DNA of 64,000 nt from an uncultured Collinsella sp. (GCA_937950325.1 CALFDJ010000042.1:54399-118398); one strand, 5' to 3'. Numbered from the stretch's first letter, positions 8,129 through 17,398 are shown. A program made the numbers and translations. The notes: a model not told the origin generated them from the letters alone.

Positions 8129-9064
8129 GTGAACATCCTGGTTTTGTTGCCCGTCAACGACCGTCATCGCGCAATTCTTGAGTCGAGCGCTCCGGGCGAG
8201 GACTTTATCTACACGAGTGCCGACGCCATCACGCGCGAGCAGGTCGCCGATGCCGACGTGATCTTGGGCAACATCGACCCTTCCCTGCTGACCGCATGCG
8301 AGCACCTCCAGCTGCTGCAACTGCAGACCGCCGGCTATGACGACTATCTCGCCGCCGGCACCGTGCCGGCTGAAGCCAAGCTGTCTTGCTCAATCGGCGC
8401 CTACGGCCAGGCCGTGAGCGAGCACATGTTTGCCATGGTCCTTTCCATGATGAAGCACCTGCCCGGCTATCACGACTTGCAGCGCGAGCATCGCTGGGAG
8501 GACTTAGGCCCGGTCACCTCGCTCAAAAATGCCAATGTGCTGGTGTTGGGCGCGGGCGACATTGGCGGCCACTTTGCCACGCTCTGCCGCAGCATGGGCG
8601 CGCACGTCCGCGGCATCAAGCGCCATCCGCTCGTCTACCCCATTGTGTTTGAGGACATGGACGGCATGGATGCCCTGTCTGAGCGCCTGGCGGAGGCCGA
8701 CATCGTCGCATCCTTTATGCCCAGCACACCCGAGACCCACGGTCTGGCGAACGCCGAGTTCTTCGCCGCGATGAAACCGGGCGCCTTCTTTGCCAACGGC
8801 GGCCGCGGCGATCTTGTGGTTGCCGACGATCTGGTTGCCGCTCTTGAGTCCGGACACCTTGCCGGTGCCGCGGTCGATGTCACCGACCCTGAGCCACTGC
8901 CCGCAACAAGCCCGCTGTGGGATGCGCCCAACATGCTCATCACGCCGCACGTCTCCGGCTGGTTCCACCTGGCAGCCACGCTCAACAATGTGGTCGACAT
9001 TGCCGCAGAGAATCTGCGTCACCTGCAAGCCGGCGAGACCCTGCGCTGTTGGATCGAACATTAG
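8129..9064 (+). CDS. D-2-hydroxyacid dehydrogenase family protein
   Basis: A 311-residue NAD-dependent oxidoreductase of the D-isomer 2-hydroxyacid dehydrogenase family. The nucleotide-binding loop is VLGAGDIGGH near residue 140, followed by the catalytic arginine region (NGGRGDLVV), the acidic region (DVTDPEPLP) and the catalytic histidine (ITPHVSG). I placed the start at GTG 8129, 6 bp behind GGAGAGGA at 8115-8122; an ATG at 8063 would put the hairpin repeat inside the protein. The substrate is unknown; lactate, glycerate and related acids are all possible. Confidence 0.9.
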   Translation: MNILVLLPVNDRHRAILESSAPGEDFIYTSADAITREQVADADVILGNIDPSLLTACEHLQLLQLQTAGYDDYLAAGTVPAEAKLSCSIGAYGQAVSEHMFAMVLSMMKHLPGYHDLQREHRWEDLGPVTSLKNANVLVLGAGDIGGHFATLCRSMGAHVRGIKRHPLVYPIVFEDMDGMDALSERLAEADIVASFMPSTPETHGLANAEFFAAMKPGAFFANGGRGDLVVADDLVAALESGHLAGAAVDVTDPEPLPATSPLWDAPNMLITPHVSGWFHLAATLNNVVDIAAENLRHLQAGETLRCWIEH

Positions 9065-9226
9065 GGTTCCGCCGTTCTAACGAACGGCGGACCGGTCGAC
9101 GCTACGCGCCGCCCAGAGCGACAATTTGTCATTCAAAAGGCAAGGCATGACCAGAAGGTCTATGCCTTGCCTTTTTCATGCCAACTTGTTCGCTCTGGAC
9201 ATCGCTCGCTGACGCTTGCTCAACCT
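9065..9226 (+). repeat. Nested three-stem intergenic element, copy F1
   Basis: A leading hairpin (TCCGCCGTTC, TAAC loop, 9068-9091) is followed by three nested stems: A, CCAGAGCGA 9113-9121 with 9190-9198; B, TTGTCAT 9126-9132 with ATGCCAA 9178-9184, one mismatch; C, AAAAGGCAAGGCAT 9135-9148 with 9162-9175. The tip is GACC-AGAA-GGTC. Stem C ends in TTTTT, so it can also act as an intrinsic terminator. The element lies between two convergent genes. The same plan recurs at 45933, 49399 and 63888. Confidence 0.7.
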
Positions 9227-9280
9227 GCGGTGTCATAACAATTCTGTCCAGCTGTTGGCTTTGCGGCATTTGCCCAGATA

Positions 9281-9317
9281 AAACCTGCATAATAAACCTG
9301 TCCCTTTTAGCAGGTTT
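9281..9317 (+). repeat. Interspersed hairpin repeat, copy B
   Basis: AAACCTGC (9281-9288) pairs with GCAGGTTT (9310-9317) around the shared core AATAAACCTGTCCCTTTT. It abuts and slightly overlaps the stop codon of the M18 aminopeptidase gene on the minus strand. Confidence 0.75.
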
Positions 9318-10702
9318 TAGAGCTCCACGCTTTCGGCGCCGTTGATGGTTAGGTTTCGCTCGTAGAAAGCCGTGAGGGCGCGAATGGCGTACATCACGTC
9401 GCGTACGCCGCCGGTCTCGTAGCTTGAGTGCATGGCCAGCTGCGGCAGGCCCACGTCCACGGCATGCATGCTCGCCTGCATGTTCGACAGGTTGCCGAGC
9501 GTGGAGCCACCCGCCATATCGCTCTTGTTGGCGAAGGCCTGCGTGGGCACGTCGGCGTCATCGCAAATAGCCTGGAACACTGCGCGGCTAAAGGCATCGG
9601 TGCAGTAATGCTGGTTGGCGGCTTCCTTGATAACGATACCGCCGTTGAGCACAACCTGATTGCGGGCGTCGCACTTCTCGGCGTGGTTGGGGTGCACGGC
9701 ATGCGCATTGTCGCAGCTCACAAGCATCGAGGCAGCAAGTGCACGATGGTACGACTCGTCGTCAAAGCCCAGCGATCCGTTGATGCGGCGCAGTGCGTCG
9801 GCCAAGAACGTCGACATGGCGCCCTGCTTGGTCTCGGAACCAACCTCCTCGTTATCAAAGCAGCAGAAGACCGAGACGTCGCGCGCGTTCTCGGCACCCA
9901 AAAATGCCTGCAGTGAGGTGTAGGCGCAGGCCAGGTCGTCGAGCTTGGGCGTCGAGATGAACTCGTCAGCCCAGCCCCAAATGCGCGCATCCTGGCGGTT
10001 GACCAGGAACAGATCGCGGCTCAGGATCTGCTCGGGCTCAACGTCCAGTTCGTCGGCAACCAGGGCATCAAAATCGCCCTGCTTAAGCTCACCGGCGCTG
10101 ATGAGCGGGCACAGGTCGACGGCGCGGTTGGGCGCAAAGCCCTCGTTAACGCCGCGGTTCATATGGATGGCAAGGCTCGGGATAATCGCGACTTCGCGCT
10201 CGGTGGCAAGCAGGCGGCTCTCAATACGGTCGCCTTCGCGTACCAACACGCGGCCCGCGAGCGCCAGCGGGCGGTCGAACCAGGTGTAGTCGATCATGCC
10301 GCCGTAGGCCTCGGTGTTCAGGCGCAGCGTCTCGCCTGCGCCGTCGAGCTCGGGCACGGCCTTGACCTTAAACGTCGGCGAATCGCTGTGCGACGCCGTG
10401 AGCTGAAAATGATAGTCACCGGCAACGCCGTCCTCGCCCCACGTCGCGGTCAGGTCCTCGCCCACCTTAAAGGCAATAACGCTCGAGGTATTGCGCTGCG
10501 TGTAATAACGCCCGCCCGGCTCGATGTCCCACGCCGCGTTCTCGGGCAGGTAGGTAAAGCCCGCCTCGTCGAGCTCGGCCATAATGGTCGCCGCCGTATG
10601 GAACATGCTGGGACATGCCTCGATAAAGTCGATGAGGTCGTTGGCGGCCTCGATATCGTCGGCCGTCACATGCGCGCGCTCGGGCGTTTCCTGATCCGTC
10701 AT
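9317..10702 (-). CDS. M18 family aminopeptidase
   Basis: A 461-residue dinuclear-metal aminopeptidase of family M18, which removes acidic or neutral N-terminal residues from cytosolic peptides. Metal and catalytic motifs are visible in order: TASHSDSPTFK near residue 88, CFDNEEVGSETKQGA near 275 and DNAHAVHPNH near 330. I chose ATG 10702 because GGGGAGAG lies just upstream; the open frame runs on to 10813, but that extension has no family-like sequence. It is convergent with the dehydrogenase gene, with element F1 between them. Its start faces the amidohydrolase gene at 10864. Confidence 0.92.
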   Translation of the reverse strand: MTDQETPERAHVTADDIEAANDLIDFIEACPSMFHTAATIMAELDEAGFTYLPENAAWDIEPGGRYYTQRNTSSVIAFKVGEDLTATWGEDGVAGDYHFQLTASHSDSPTFKVKAVPELDGAGETLRLNTEAYGGMIDYTWFDRPLALAGRVLVREGDRIESRLLATEREVAIIPSLAIHMNRGVNEGFAPNRAVDLCPLISAGELKQGDFDALVADELDVEPEQILSRDLFLVNRQDARIWGWADEFISTPKLDDLACAYTSLQAFLGAENARDVSVFCCFDNEEVGSETKQGAMSTFLADALRRINGSLGFDDESYHRALAASMLVSCDNAHAVHPNHAEKCDARNQVVLNGGIVIKEAANQHYCTDAFSRAVFQAICDDADVPTQAFANKSDMAGGSTLGNLSNMQASMHAVDVGLPQLAMHSSYETGGVRDVMYAIRALTAFYERNLTINGAESVEL

Positions 10703-10863
10703 GCTCTCCCCTTTCGCTGGGTTGATGGTCCCCTCCAGCATACCCCGCCACGCCAGCGCCGCACTCTTCATTCCATGTTTAATCCCGCGCCGCTCACCAA
10801 GTTGAGCCATCATGCCCGCGCTCCTTTTGCGACAATTACGCTAACAGGACGAGAGGAGCCGTC

Positions 10864-11949
10864 ATGAAGCCACGTAACATTGCCATCGCCTGCGGTGTCG
10901 CGGGAGTCGCCGTCGGCCTTGCCGCTGCCACCGGTATCGTTTACCGCAAGCAAATCAAGTCCGCCGCGTCGCTCAAACGCTTGACCGGCTACGCGGATAG
11001 CTATGACCTGTACGCAATCGACATCGCCTACGACTACGATCTTGATCGCATCATCGCCGCTGGCGTGCGCGACGACCAGGCCTACATCGATGCCGTGGTG
11101 GCGCAGGTGCTGCCCGGTGTGCCGGTACATGTCCAGGCGCCCCAGTTTGCCTGCAGCGCTTTTGTCGCCGTAGATGCCGAAGGCCGCGTGCGCACCGGTC
11201 GCAATTACGACTTTAAGGACGACACCTCGGCGCTGCTGGTGCGCAATCACCCACGCGACGGCTATGCCTCCATCGGGTTTGCCGCCCTTAACAACCTGGG
11301 CGATAACACTCCGCTTGACTCCGTCGGCGGACGCGCCGCCGCACTCATGGGCCCGTTTGCCCAGCTCGACGGTGTTAACGAATGCGGCGTGTCCATTGCC
11401 GTACTCACTCTGGACTCCAAGCCCTGTGACCAGGACACGCAGCGCCCCGTCATCAATACCTCGCTCGCCATCCGCCTGGTGCTCGACCGTGCCGCCACCA
11501 CGCAAGAAGCTGTCGACCTGCTTTCCGCCTACGACATGCACGCCATGGCAGGACGCGATTACCACTTCTTTATCAACGACGCCGCCGGTGACGCGCGCGT
11601 AGTAGAGTGGGATCCGCGCGATCCGGACCGTGCTTTCAAAGCGACTCCTGTACGCCAGGTTACGAACTTCTACGCCTGCTATGGCGACGAAGTGCTGCCC
11701 AACCAAAAGAATGGCGAGCTGGGCCATGGTAAAGAGCGCGCCGTCGCAATCGCCGATGTCCTTGACGCCCATGTCGGTGCCCAGGACGAAACGATTGTCT
11801 GGAAAGCCCTGCGTGCCGCAGCGCAAGAACCCAATCCGGAAGACATCACCAGCAATACGCAATGGTCGGTCGTCTTTGACAATACCGAACCCGCCGCCGC
11901 CATTACGCTGCGCCGCCACTGGGGCGACGTCGACGCCTTCGCACTGTAA
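10864..11949 (+). CDS. Linear amide C-N hydrolase (choloylglycine hydrolase / penicillin acylase-like)
   Basis: The 361-residue protein belongs to the Ntn-hydrolase group that includes bile-salt hydrolases, penicillin V acylases and acyl-CoA:6-APA acyltransferases. The nucleophile is probably Cys97 in QFACSAFVA, with RTGRNYDF twelve residues on and GVNECGVS further downstream. In contrast to classical bile-salt hydrolases the cysteine is not at the N-terminus: a hydrophobic segment (residues 7-26) and about 70 further residues come first. The protein is therefore likely membrane-anchored, or is matured by cleavage. The substrate is not evident. GAGAGGAGC precedes the ATG. Confidence 0.82.
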   Translation: MKPRNIAIACGVAGVAVGLAAATGIVYRKQIKSAASLKRLTGYADSYDLYAIDIAYDYDLDRIIAAGVRDDQAYIDAVVAQVLPGVPVHVQAPQFACSAFVAVDAEGRVRTGRNYDFKDDTSALLVRNHPRDGYASIGFAALNNLGDNTPLDSVGGRAAALMGPFAQLDGVNECGVSIAVLTLDSKPCDQDTQRPVINTSLAIRLVLDRAATTQEAVDLLSAYDMHAMAGRDYHFFINDAAGDARVVEWDPRDPDRAFKATPVRQVTNFYACYGDEVLPNQKNGELGHGKERAVAIADVLDAHVGAQDETIVWKALRAAAQEPNPEDITSNTQWSVVFDNTEPAAAITLRRHWGDVDAFAL

Positions 11950-12018
11950 GGACCCAGGCTCGTCGACCTTACGCTCGCCTGACGTTGTTTACATTTCTAT
12001 ACGCTTGAGCTAACACGT

Positions 12019-12051
12019 TTTACCCCCGTATCAACAGTGTGCGGGGGTAAA
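12019..12051 (+). terminator. Hairpin between the amidohydrolase gene and pfkA
   Basis: TTTACCCCCG (12019-12028) pairs with CGGGGGTAAA (12042-12051). No T run follows, so it is either a weak terminator of the gene ending at 11949 or part of the pfkA leader; the pfkA ATG is at 12090. Confidence 0.5.
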
Positions 12052-12089
12052 CTTATGCGCATGTTATAACTTGCCCGGAAGGATTCATC

Positions 12090-13169
12090 ATGCTTAGGAT
12101 CGGTCTTCTTACCAGTGGCGGCGACTGCCAGGCGCTCAACGCCACCATGCGCGGCATCGTCAAAACGCTTATGACCAATAGCGAAGAGCCTATCGAGATT
12201 TATGGCTTTGAGGACGGCTATCAGGGCCTTATCTACAGCAGGTTCCGCGTCATGACGCCCGCCGATTTTAGCGGTATCCTCACCCGCGGCGGCACCATCC
12301 TAGGCACGAGCCGCACGCCGTTCAAGCGCCTGAACATTCCCGAGGCCGACGGCGTCGAGAAGGTGCCCGCGATGGTCCACACCTATCACAAGTTGCAGCT
12401 CGACTGCCTGTTTATGCTGGGCGGCAACGGCTCCACCAAGACCGCCAACCGCCTGCGCGAAGAGGGCCTCAACGTTATCGCCCTGCCCAAGACCATCGAT
12501 AACGACACCTGGGGCACCGAGATGACCTTTGGCTTTACGAGCGCCATCGACGTCGCAACCAAGTGCATCGACGACATCCACACTACCGCCTCGAGCCACG
12601 GGCGCGTATTCGTTATCGAGATTATGGGCCACAAGGTTGGCTGGATCCCGCTGTATGCCGGCGTCGCGGGCGGTGCGGATGTCATCTTGATTCCCGAAAT
12701 CCCCTACGACATGGACCAGGTCATCAAGACCATCGAGCATCGCATGGAGACCGGCAGCCGCTTTACCATCGTGGCCGTCGCCGAGGGCGCCATCTCCAAG
12801 GAGGACGCGGCGCTGTCCAAGAAGGAGTACAAGAAGAAGCTCGCCGAGCGTACGAGCCCCTCGATTGTCTACGACATCGCCAAGGAGATCGAAGCCAAGA
12901 CTGGTCGCGAGACCCGCGTCGCCATCCCCGGCCACACGCAGCGCGGCGGCCAGCCCGACGCCCAGGACCGCATCTTTGCGACCCAGTGCGGCGTCGAGGC
13001 GGCACTCGGCTGCCTACGCGGCGAGTTTGGCTACATGATTGCTCTGCGCGACGGCAAGATGTGCCACATGCCGCTCGAGGATGTCGCCGGCAAGCTCAAG
13101 TATGTCGACCCCCAGAGCGATCTGGTGCGTGAGGCCAAGGCGTTGGGCATCAGCTTCGGCGACGAATAG
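12090..13169 (+). CDS. pfkA: 6-phosphofructokinase
   Basis: A 359-residue glycolytic phosphofructokinase, converting fructose 6-phosphate to fructose 1,6-bisphosphate. The N-terminus LTSGGDCQALNA, the catalytic PKTIDND near residue 133 and the substrate-binding GHTQRGG region are all present. The donor-site loop reads GGNGST near residue 110. The glycine there is the usual ATP-type residue, while the lysine in PKTIDND is the variant shared with pyrophosphate-dependent and some ATP-dependent actinobacterial enzymes. ATP is the more likely donor but is not certain. GGAAGG precedes the ATG, and element E1 follows the stop by 23 bp. Confidence 0.95.
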   Translation: MLRIGLLTSGGDCQALNATMRGIVKTLMTNSEEPIEIYGFEDGYQGLIYSRFRVMTPADFSGILTRGGTILGTSRTPFKRLNIPEADGVEKVPAMVHTYHKLQLDCLFMLGGNGSTKTANRLREEGLNVIALPKTIDNDTWGTEMTFGFTSAIDVATKCIDDIHTTASSHGRVFVIEIMGHKVGWIPLYAGVAGGADVILIPEIPYDMDQVIKTIEHRMETGSRFTIVAVAEGAISKEDAALSKKEYKKKLAERTSPSIVYDIAKEIEAKTGRETRVAIPGHTQRGGQPDAQDRIFATQCGVEAALGCLRGEFGYMIALRDGKMCHMPLEDVAGKLKYVDPQSDLVREAKALGISFGDE

Positions 13170-13192
13170 CCTCGGCTGGAACTGCTCTCATC

Positions 13193-13313
13193 GGAGGCCC
13201 CAGGGCTTACCTCCCAAATCGTCCTCGGACATGTCAGGATCCCGCCGTGCGCTTCGCGCGGCGGGATCCTTCCGTCCTGCGGAAAGATTTGGGAGGTAAG
13301 CCCTGGGGCCTCC
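13193..13313 (+). repeat. Compound hairpin element E1 (conserved loops, variable stems)
   Basis: A perfect 28-bp outer stem (13193-13220 with 13286-13313) encloses a left loop GTCCTCGGACATGTC, a perfect 12-bp inner stem (13236-13247 with 13259-13270) and a right loop containing GTCCTGCGGAAA. It lies 23 bp after the pfkA stop. No T run follows the outer stem. It belongs to the same family as the elements at 19833, 24263, 25291, 36566 and 55989. Confidence 0.85.
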
Positions 13314-13710
13314 TGCGGTAACTAAGGAGGCCATGGCTATTCGTCTTCTTGCTGCGGGTGCCTGGGGTAGGATACGGCGTGCATTTTTGGGAGTATTCAG
13401 CAGCCGAGGGTGCCTGCATACTGGATTTTGGGCGAAAGGCAGGCACCATGAGCCGCATCCTGTAAAAAAACGAGCGGCTCTAGAGGCGTTGGGACTCAGA
13501 ATCGGGGCTTTCAGCGCGGTTTTGTGCACCCGCCCCCGCGCCCGCGGACCCCGGGACGCTGAATACTCCGGAATTTGCACGGCGCCCCCTGGGGTACCTG
13601 TGGGCAAAAAGCAACCGCCCCGTCAAAGTATGCATTTGGCGGAGCGGTTTATGCAAAAATACTGCTGCGGGCGCGTCGGCAGCTCGCTAGAACTTGAATC
13701 CCAGGACAGG
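13314..13710. other. Intergenic region with hairpins, no convincing gene
   Basis: Between E1 and the FtsX-like gene I see a dyad GGTGCCTGC/GCAGGCACC (13409-13417 with 13439-13447), a copy of the GTGGGCAAAAA motif near 13599 and a following imperfect stem (AACCGC to GCGGTT, about 13614-13653). An open frame from ATG 13333 runs through all of these and into the 3' end of the opposite gene. I do not regard it as coding. Confidence 0.5.
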
Positions 13711-16488
13711 TTACTCGGCGCTCTTGAGGGCGCCGACCATGTCGATCTTGTTGAGGGTACGATTGGTGGCGAGGTTGACGATAAACGTAAAGCCAAAGGC
13801 CAGCAGCACGGCGAGCACGTAGCTTAGCGGCTCGACTTCGACGTCAAAGTACAGCGACGGCATCTGCAAAATGTACGTAAAACTCTCGGCCAGCAAGCCG
13901 CCCAGTGGCACGCCCAGCGCGGCGCCAATTGCCGTGAGGATCAACGTCTCCTTGTTGACGTAATGGTGCACCTCGCCACGGCGGAAGCCCAGCACCTTGA
14001 TGGTCGCCAGCTCGCGTTCGCGCTCGGAGATATTCGTGTTGGACAGCGTAAACACCACCACAAACGATAGGCACGCCGCCATAAAGGTCACGAGCACCAC
14101 GACGGAATTGATAATCGTAAAGTTCGCCTCGTAGTTCTCCCAATGCTCGGCCGTACTCGAAATCGTAAGCCAACCGTCGCTCTTAAGATTCTTGCTAAAC
14201 GCAATCTGGTCGGCAGACGAGCCCTTAAGCAGCACAAAGACGCCGTTGAGGCGTGCGCTTCGACCGAACGCGCGCTCATAGGTGCCCTGCGTCATGTAAA
14301 GCGTGTTGCCCAGATAGTTAAGCGAAATGTCACTGACTTTGACCTTGGCAACATTGAGCGACGAATCCTGGACGTGTGCCGTATCGCCCGGCTGAATCCC
14401 CAGCACCAGCTGTGAACTCTTACTCAGATACACGTCTCCGTCACGCAAAGACAGCGGCTCTTTGGACTCGTCCTCGAGGCGCACATAGTCGTCCAGGTCG
14501 TTCGTGCGGTCATCGGGCACCACGATCAGCTGCACGGTCTCGCTCTTGCCGCCAAACGTAAAGGTGACGTTGTCGGTCATAATCGGCAGCGTCGAAGTCA
14601 CGGTCACGTTGGAATCATTGGCCGCGCTGCGCTCATCCAACGCCGCGCACGTCTGCGTAAAGTCATCGGGGTTGGCGACCGCCAGCAAGTCATAACGCGT
14701 GATATGCCCGTACTGTTTGGGCGAAAGCGCCACCGACGTATCGCGGATGCCCATACCGCAGATCACGAGCGCCGTGCAGCCGGCGATGCCGAAGATGGTC
14801 ATAAAGGCGCGCTTTTTATAGCGGAATAGGTTGCGTGCAGCGACCTTGTTCAAAAAGCCCATGCGGCGCCAGATAAAGCCGATGCGCTCGAGCAGGATGC
14901 GCGAGCCAGCGCGCGGGGCCTTGGGACGCATAAGCGAGGCCGGGGTCTCGGCCATCTCGTGGCGGCAGGCGATAATCGTGGCGCCCACCACGCCCACGGC
15001 AAACAGCGCCACCGAAACGATCGAGGACACGATGTCGTACGAAAGCAGCATCTGGGGCAGTGAGTACATGTCGTCGAACACCGTAAACAGGAACAGCGGC
15101 AGGCCCACAAATCCGATGATGTTGCCGAGCACGCCGCCGATCAGACAAGCCCACAGCGCATAGTCCACGTATTTGGACAGGATGCGTCCGCGCGAATAAC
15201 CGAGTGCCTTATACAGGCCGATGAGCATGCGCTCCTCCTCGACCATACGCGTGGCGGTGGTAAGGCTGATGAGCACGGCGACGATAAAGAAGATGAACGG
15301 GAACACCGTGGCGATGGCCTCAATTGACGAGCTGTCGCTCTCCACGCTCGAGTAGCTTGCGATGTTGCCTCGGTCCTGGATGTACCAGGTGCATTCGCCC
15401 AGATCGGAAAGCTCGGCGCGGGCATCGGCAAACTGTTGATCGGCGGCGGCGCGACGCTGATCCAGGTCGGCTTGCGCCTGCGCACGCTCGTCGCTGCCCT
15501 CGGCCATGCGGTTGATGTTGTCCTGCTCAATCCCAAAGAGCATATTCGCCTGACGCTCAGCCGCGTCCAAGCTCGCCGGCGTGTCGACCGTCAGCTCCTG
15601 GGCGCGCGCCTTCTCACGCTCCTCGCGGATCTTCTCGATATTGCCCTTGACCTCATTGATCTTTGCCGCGTAGGAATCCGAATAGGAGTTGAGGCTCTTG
15701 GCTCCCTCGACGATCACGTGGACCGCGGAGTAGGAAGAAGATGTCGCGGCGTCCTCGCTCACATAGAACTTATAGTCCGCCGCCGAAGCAGCGCGAAAGG
15801 CGTTGACTGTCGAGTCGGAGCTCACATCAGTGGGGTCGAGGACCTCGGCCGTAATGGTGTAATCGCCCGCGGCAAACTGGTCCTTGGCGCTTTGATTGGA
15901 CGAGCTCGCGTCATTGGCGGCAAAACTCACCGTATCGCCGATTTTCTTGCCCGATGCCTTCAGGAACTTCGAAGTCACCGCGACTTCATCAGCGCTCTCG
16001 GGCAAATCGCCGTTCACGAGCACCGGCTGATCGATGTTCTCCTTGGAGAGACTCTGCACGACCACGCGCTCACGCGTTGTACCCACGGCGGTGTAGGCGG
16101 TCTCGGTGTAGATGCCCTCGGCCGTTTCGACGCCATCGACCTCTTGTATGGCGTCGAGATCATCGTCAGTCAGGCCATAGGTCGACTGCACGTTAATGTC
16201 ATAGACATTTTGCTGGTCGAAGTAGGCATCAACCGAATCACACAGGTCCTCGCAACCCGCCTTAAGGCCGCACATCACGCTCACGCCAAGCGCGGTGATG
16301 ACCACGATTGACAAAAAGCGCTTAAGACTGCCTCGGATTGTGCGGTAGATGCCACGGCGAAAAACCGTCGGCACCATATCGTTTGAGCTTTGGGCAGTGC
16401 GGTAGGTCGTAAAATCCTGCTCGCGCTCCGTGTTCTGCGCGTCGCGGCGTAGGCTGTTTTGGCGGTCTTGGTCCATGGGCGCTACCAC
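13711..16488 (-). CDS. FtsX-like ABC transporter permease, large
   Basis: A 925-residue membrane protein with two FtsX/MacB-type permease modules. A first membrane segment near residues 52-75 is followed by a long extracytoplasmic part (about 80-395) that includes a coiled-coil stretch (about 275-370, rich in E, R, A and Q). Membrane clusters then appear near 395-510 and 560-585, and a second extracytoplasmic domain precedes the last three segments (about 780-915). Its start overlaps the end of the ATPase gene by 7 bp. Such transporters export lipids, peptides or lipoproteins, or act as mechanotransmitters; the substrate is unknown. Confidence 0.88.
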   Translation of the reverse strand: MVAPMDQDRQNSLRRDAQNTEREQDFTTYRTAQSSNDMVPTVFRRGIYRTIRGSLKRFLSIVVITALGVSVMCGLKAGCEDLCDSVDAYFDQQNVYDINVQSTYGLTDDDLDAIQEVDGVETAEGIYTETAYTAVGTTRERVVVQSLSKENIDQPVLVNGDLPESADEVAVTSKFLKASGKKIGDTVSFAANDASSSNQSAKDQFAAGDYTITAEVLDPTDVSSDSTVNAFRAASAADYKFYVSEDAATSSSYSAVHVIVEGAKSLNSYSDSYAAKINEVKGNIEKIREEREKARAQELTVDTPASLDAAERQANMLFGIEQDNINRMAEGSDERAQAQADLDQRRAAADQQFADARAELSDLGECTWYIQDRGNIASYSSVESDSSSIEAIATVFPFIFFIVAVLISLTTATRMVEEERMLIGLYKALGYSRGRILSKYVDYALWACLIGGVLGNIIGFVGLPLFLFTVFDDMYSLPQMLLSYDIVSSIVSVALFAVGVVGATIIACRHEMAETPASLMRPKAPRAGSRILLERIGFIWRRMGFLNKVAARNLFRYKKRAFMTIFGIAGCTALVICGMGIRDTSVALSPKQYGHITRYDLLAVANPDDFTQTCAALDERSAANDSNVTVTSTLPIMTDNVTFTFGGKSETVQLIVVPDDRTNDLDDYVRLEDESKEPLSLRDGDVYLSKSSQLVLGIQPGDTAHVQDSSLNVAKVKVSDISLNYLGNTLYMTQGTYERAFGRSARLNGVFVLLKGSSADQIAFSKNLKSDGWLTISSTAEHWENYEANFTIINSVVVLVTFMAACLSFVVVFTLSNTNISERERELATIKVLGFRRGEVHHYVNKETLILTAIGAALGVPLGGLLAESFTYILQMPSLYFDVEVEPLSYVLAVLLAFGFTFIVNLATNRTLNKIDMVGALKSAE

Positions 16489-17183
16489 TCGATCGTCTCG
16501 ATAGGCACGGGATTTTGCTGGACCGTCTCGCTCTCCACGCGACCGTTCTTAAAGCGGATCAGGCGATCGGCCATGGGCGCCAGCGCGGAGTTGTGGGTGA
16601 TGATGATGACCGTAATGCCCTGCTTGCGGCAAGTGTCCTGCAGCAGCTGCAAGATCTGCTTGCCGGTTTTATAGTCAAGTGCGCCCGTGGGCTCGTCGCA
16701 CAAAAGCAGCTTGGGGTTCTTTGCCAGTGCGCGGGCAATGGACACGCGCTGCTGCTCGCCGCCCGAAAGCTGCGCGGGGAAGTTGGCGAGGCGCTCACCC
16801 AAGCCAACCTGGCAAAGCGTTTGCTCGGCATCGAGCGAATCAGGGCAGATTTGCGCCGCAAGCTCAACATTTTCGAGCGCCGTCAGGTTGGGGACCAGAT
16901 TGTAGAACTGGAAGACAAAGCCGACGTCGGCGCGGCGGTATTCCACGAGCTGCGCCTCGTTAGCGGAGCTCACATCGCGCCCGTCCACCGTCACGGTGCC
17001 GGAAGTCGCCGTATCCATGCCGCCCAGAATGTTGAGCGCCGTGGTCTTGCCGGCACCCGAAGCACCCAAAATGATGGCGAGCTCGCCGCGCTCGACCGTA
17101 AAGCTCGCGCCGTCGAGTGCGTGAATGCGGGCGTCGCCCTCGCCGTATGCCTTGATGACGTCTTTGAATTCGATATAAGCCAT
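16482..17183 (-). CDS. ABC transporter ATP-binding protein (MacB/LolD type)
   Basis: A 233-residue ATPase, partner of the FtsX-like permease encoded immediately downstream with a 7-bp overlap. It shows Walker A (LGASGAGKTT, near residue 36), Q-loop FVFQFYNLVPNL, signature LSGGEQQR (near 142), Walker B LLCDEPTGALD and switch IITHN. The E-to-Q signature LSGGEQQRV and the GALDYKTG motif are typical of the MacB/LolD group. It is probably the first gene of a two-gene unit. Confidence 0.94.
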   Translation of the reverse strand: MAYIEFKDVIKAYGEGDARIHALDGASFTVERGELAIILGASGAGKTTALNILGGMDTATSGTVTVDGRDVSSANEAQLVEYRRADVGFVFQFYNLVPNLTALENVELAAQICPDSLDAEQTLCQVGLGERLANFPAQLSGGEQQRVSIARALAKNPKLLLCDEPTGALDYKTGKQILQLLQDTCRKQGITVIIITHNSALAPMADRLIRFKNGRVESETVQQNPVPIETIEW

Positions 17184-17239
17184 CGATCGGTTCCCATCTG
17201 GTCGGATAACTCTTTAGTATTACCCATTTCGCACCGACT

Positions 17240-17268
17240 AAAAAGGGACGGGTTTATTTTGGCAGGTT
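17240..17268 (-). repeat. Interspersed hairpin repeat, partial copy C (reversed)
   Basis: On the minus strand this reads AACCTGCCAAAATAAACC then CGTCCCTTTT, matching the core of copies A and D but lacking the distal arm. It lies 57 bp upstream of the ABC ATPase start, on the same strand as that gene. Confidence 0.65.
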
Positions 17269-17384
17269 CTATATGGGGAAACGGCAGCTATAGATGAGGC
17301 GCCGGGGAGGCAGAGAAATCATCGATGGGGTCAGGCCGACCGCCAAACACAACGCACGCATCTCAATCTGTCAGCCAAATCATT

Positions 17385-17398
17385 CGAACAGCTGTTCG
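17385..17398. promoter_or_regulatory. LexA/DinR-type SOS box
   Basis: CGAACAGCTGTTCG is a perfect 14-bp palindrome matching the Gram-positive and actinobacterial LexA site pattern CGAAC-N4-GTTCG. It lies 57 bp before the GyrI-like gene, directly upstream of a TATGAT that could be the -10 element, so LexA binding here would block RNA polymerase. Confidence 0.7.

Noticed and set aside
13193..13313. Compound hairpins as integron attC sites
   Set aside because: The conserved parts are internal loops, not the end boxes of attC, there is no integrase or cassette array, and the outer stems are perfect rather than bulged.
13333..13827. 165-codon plus-strand open frame with GGAGGCC before its ATG
   Set aside because: It runs through inverted repeats and into the 3' end of the opposite FtsX-like gene, and its translation has no family-like or balanced composition.
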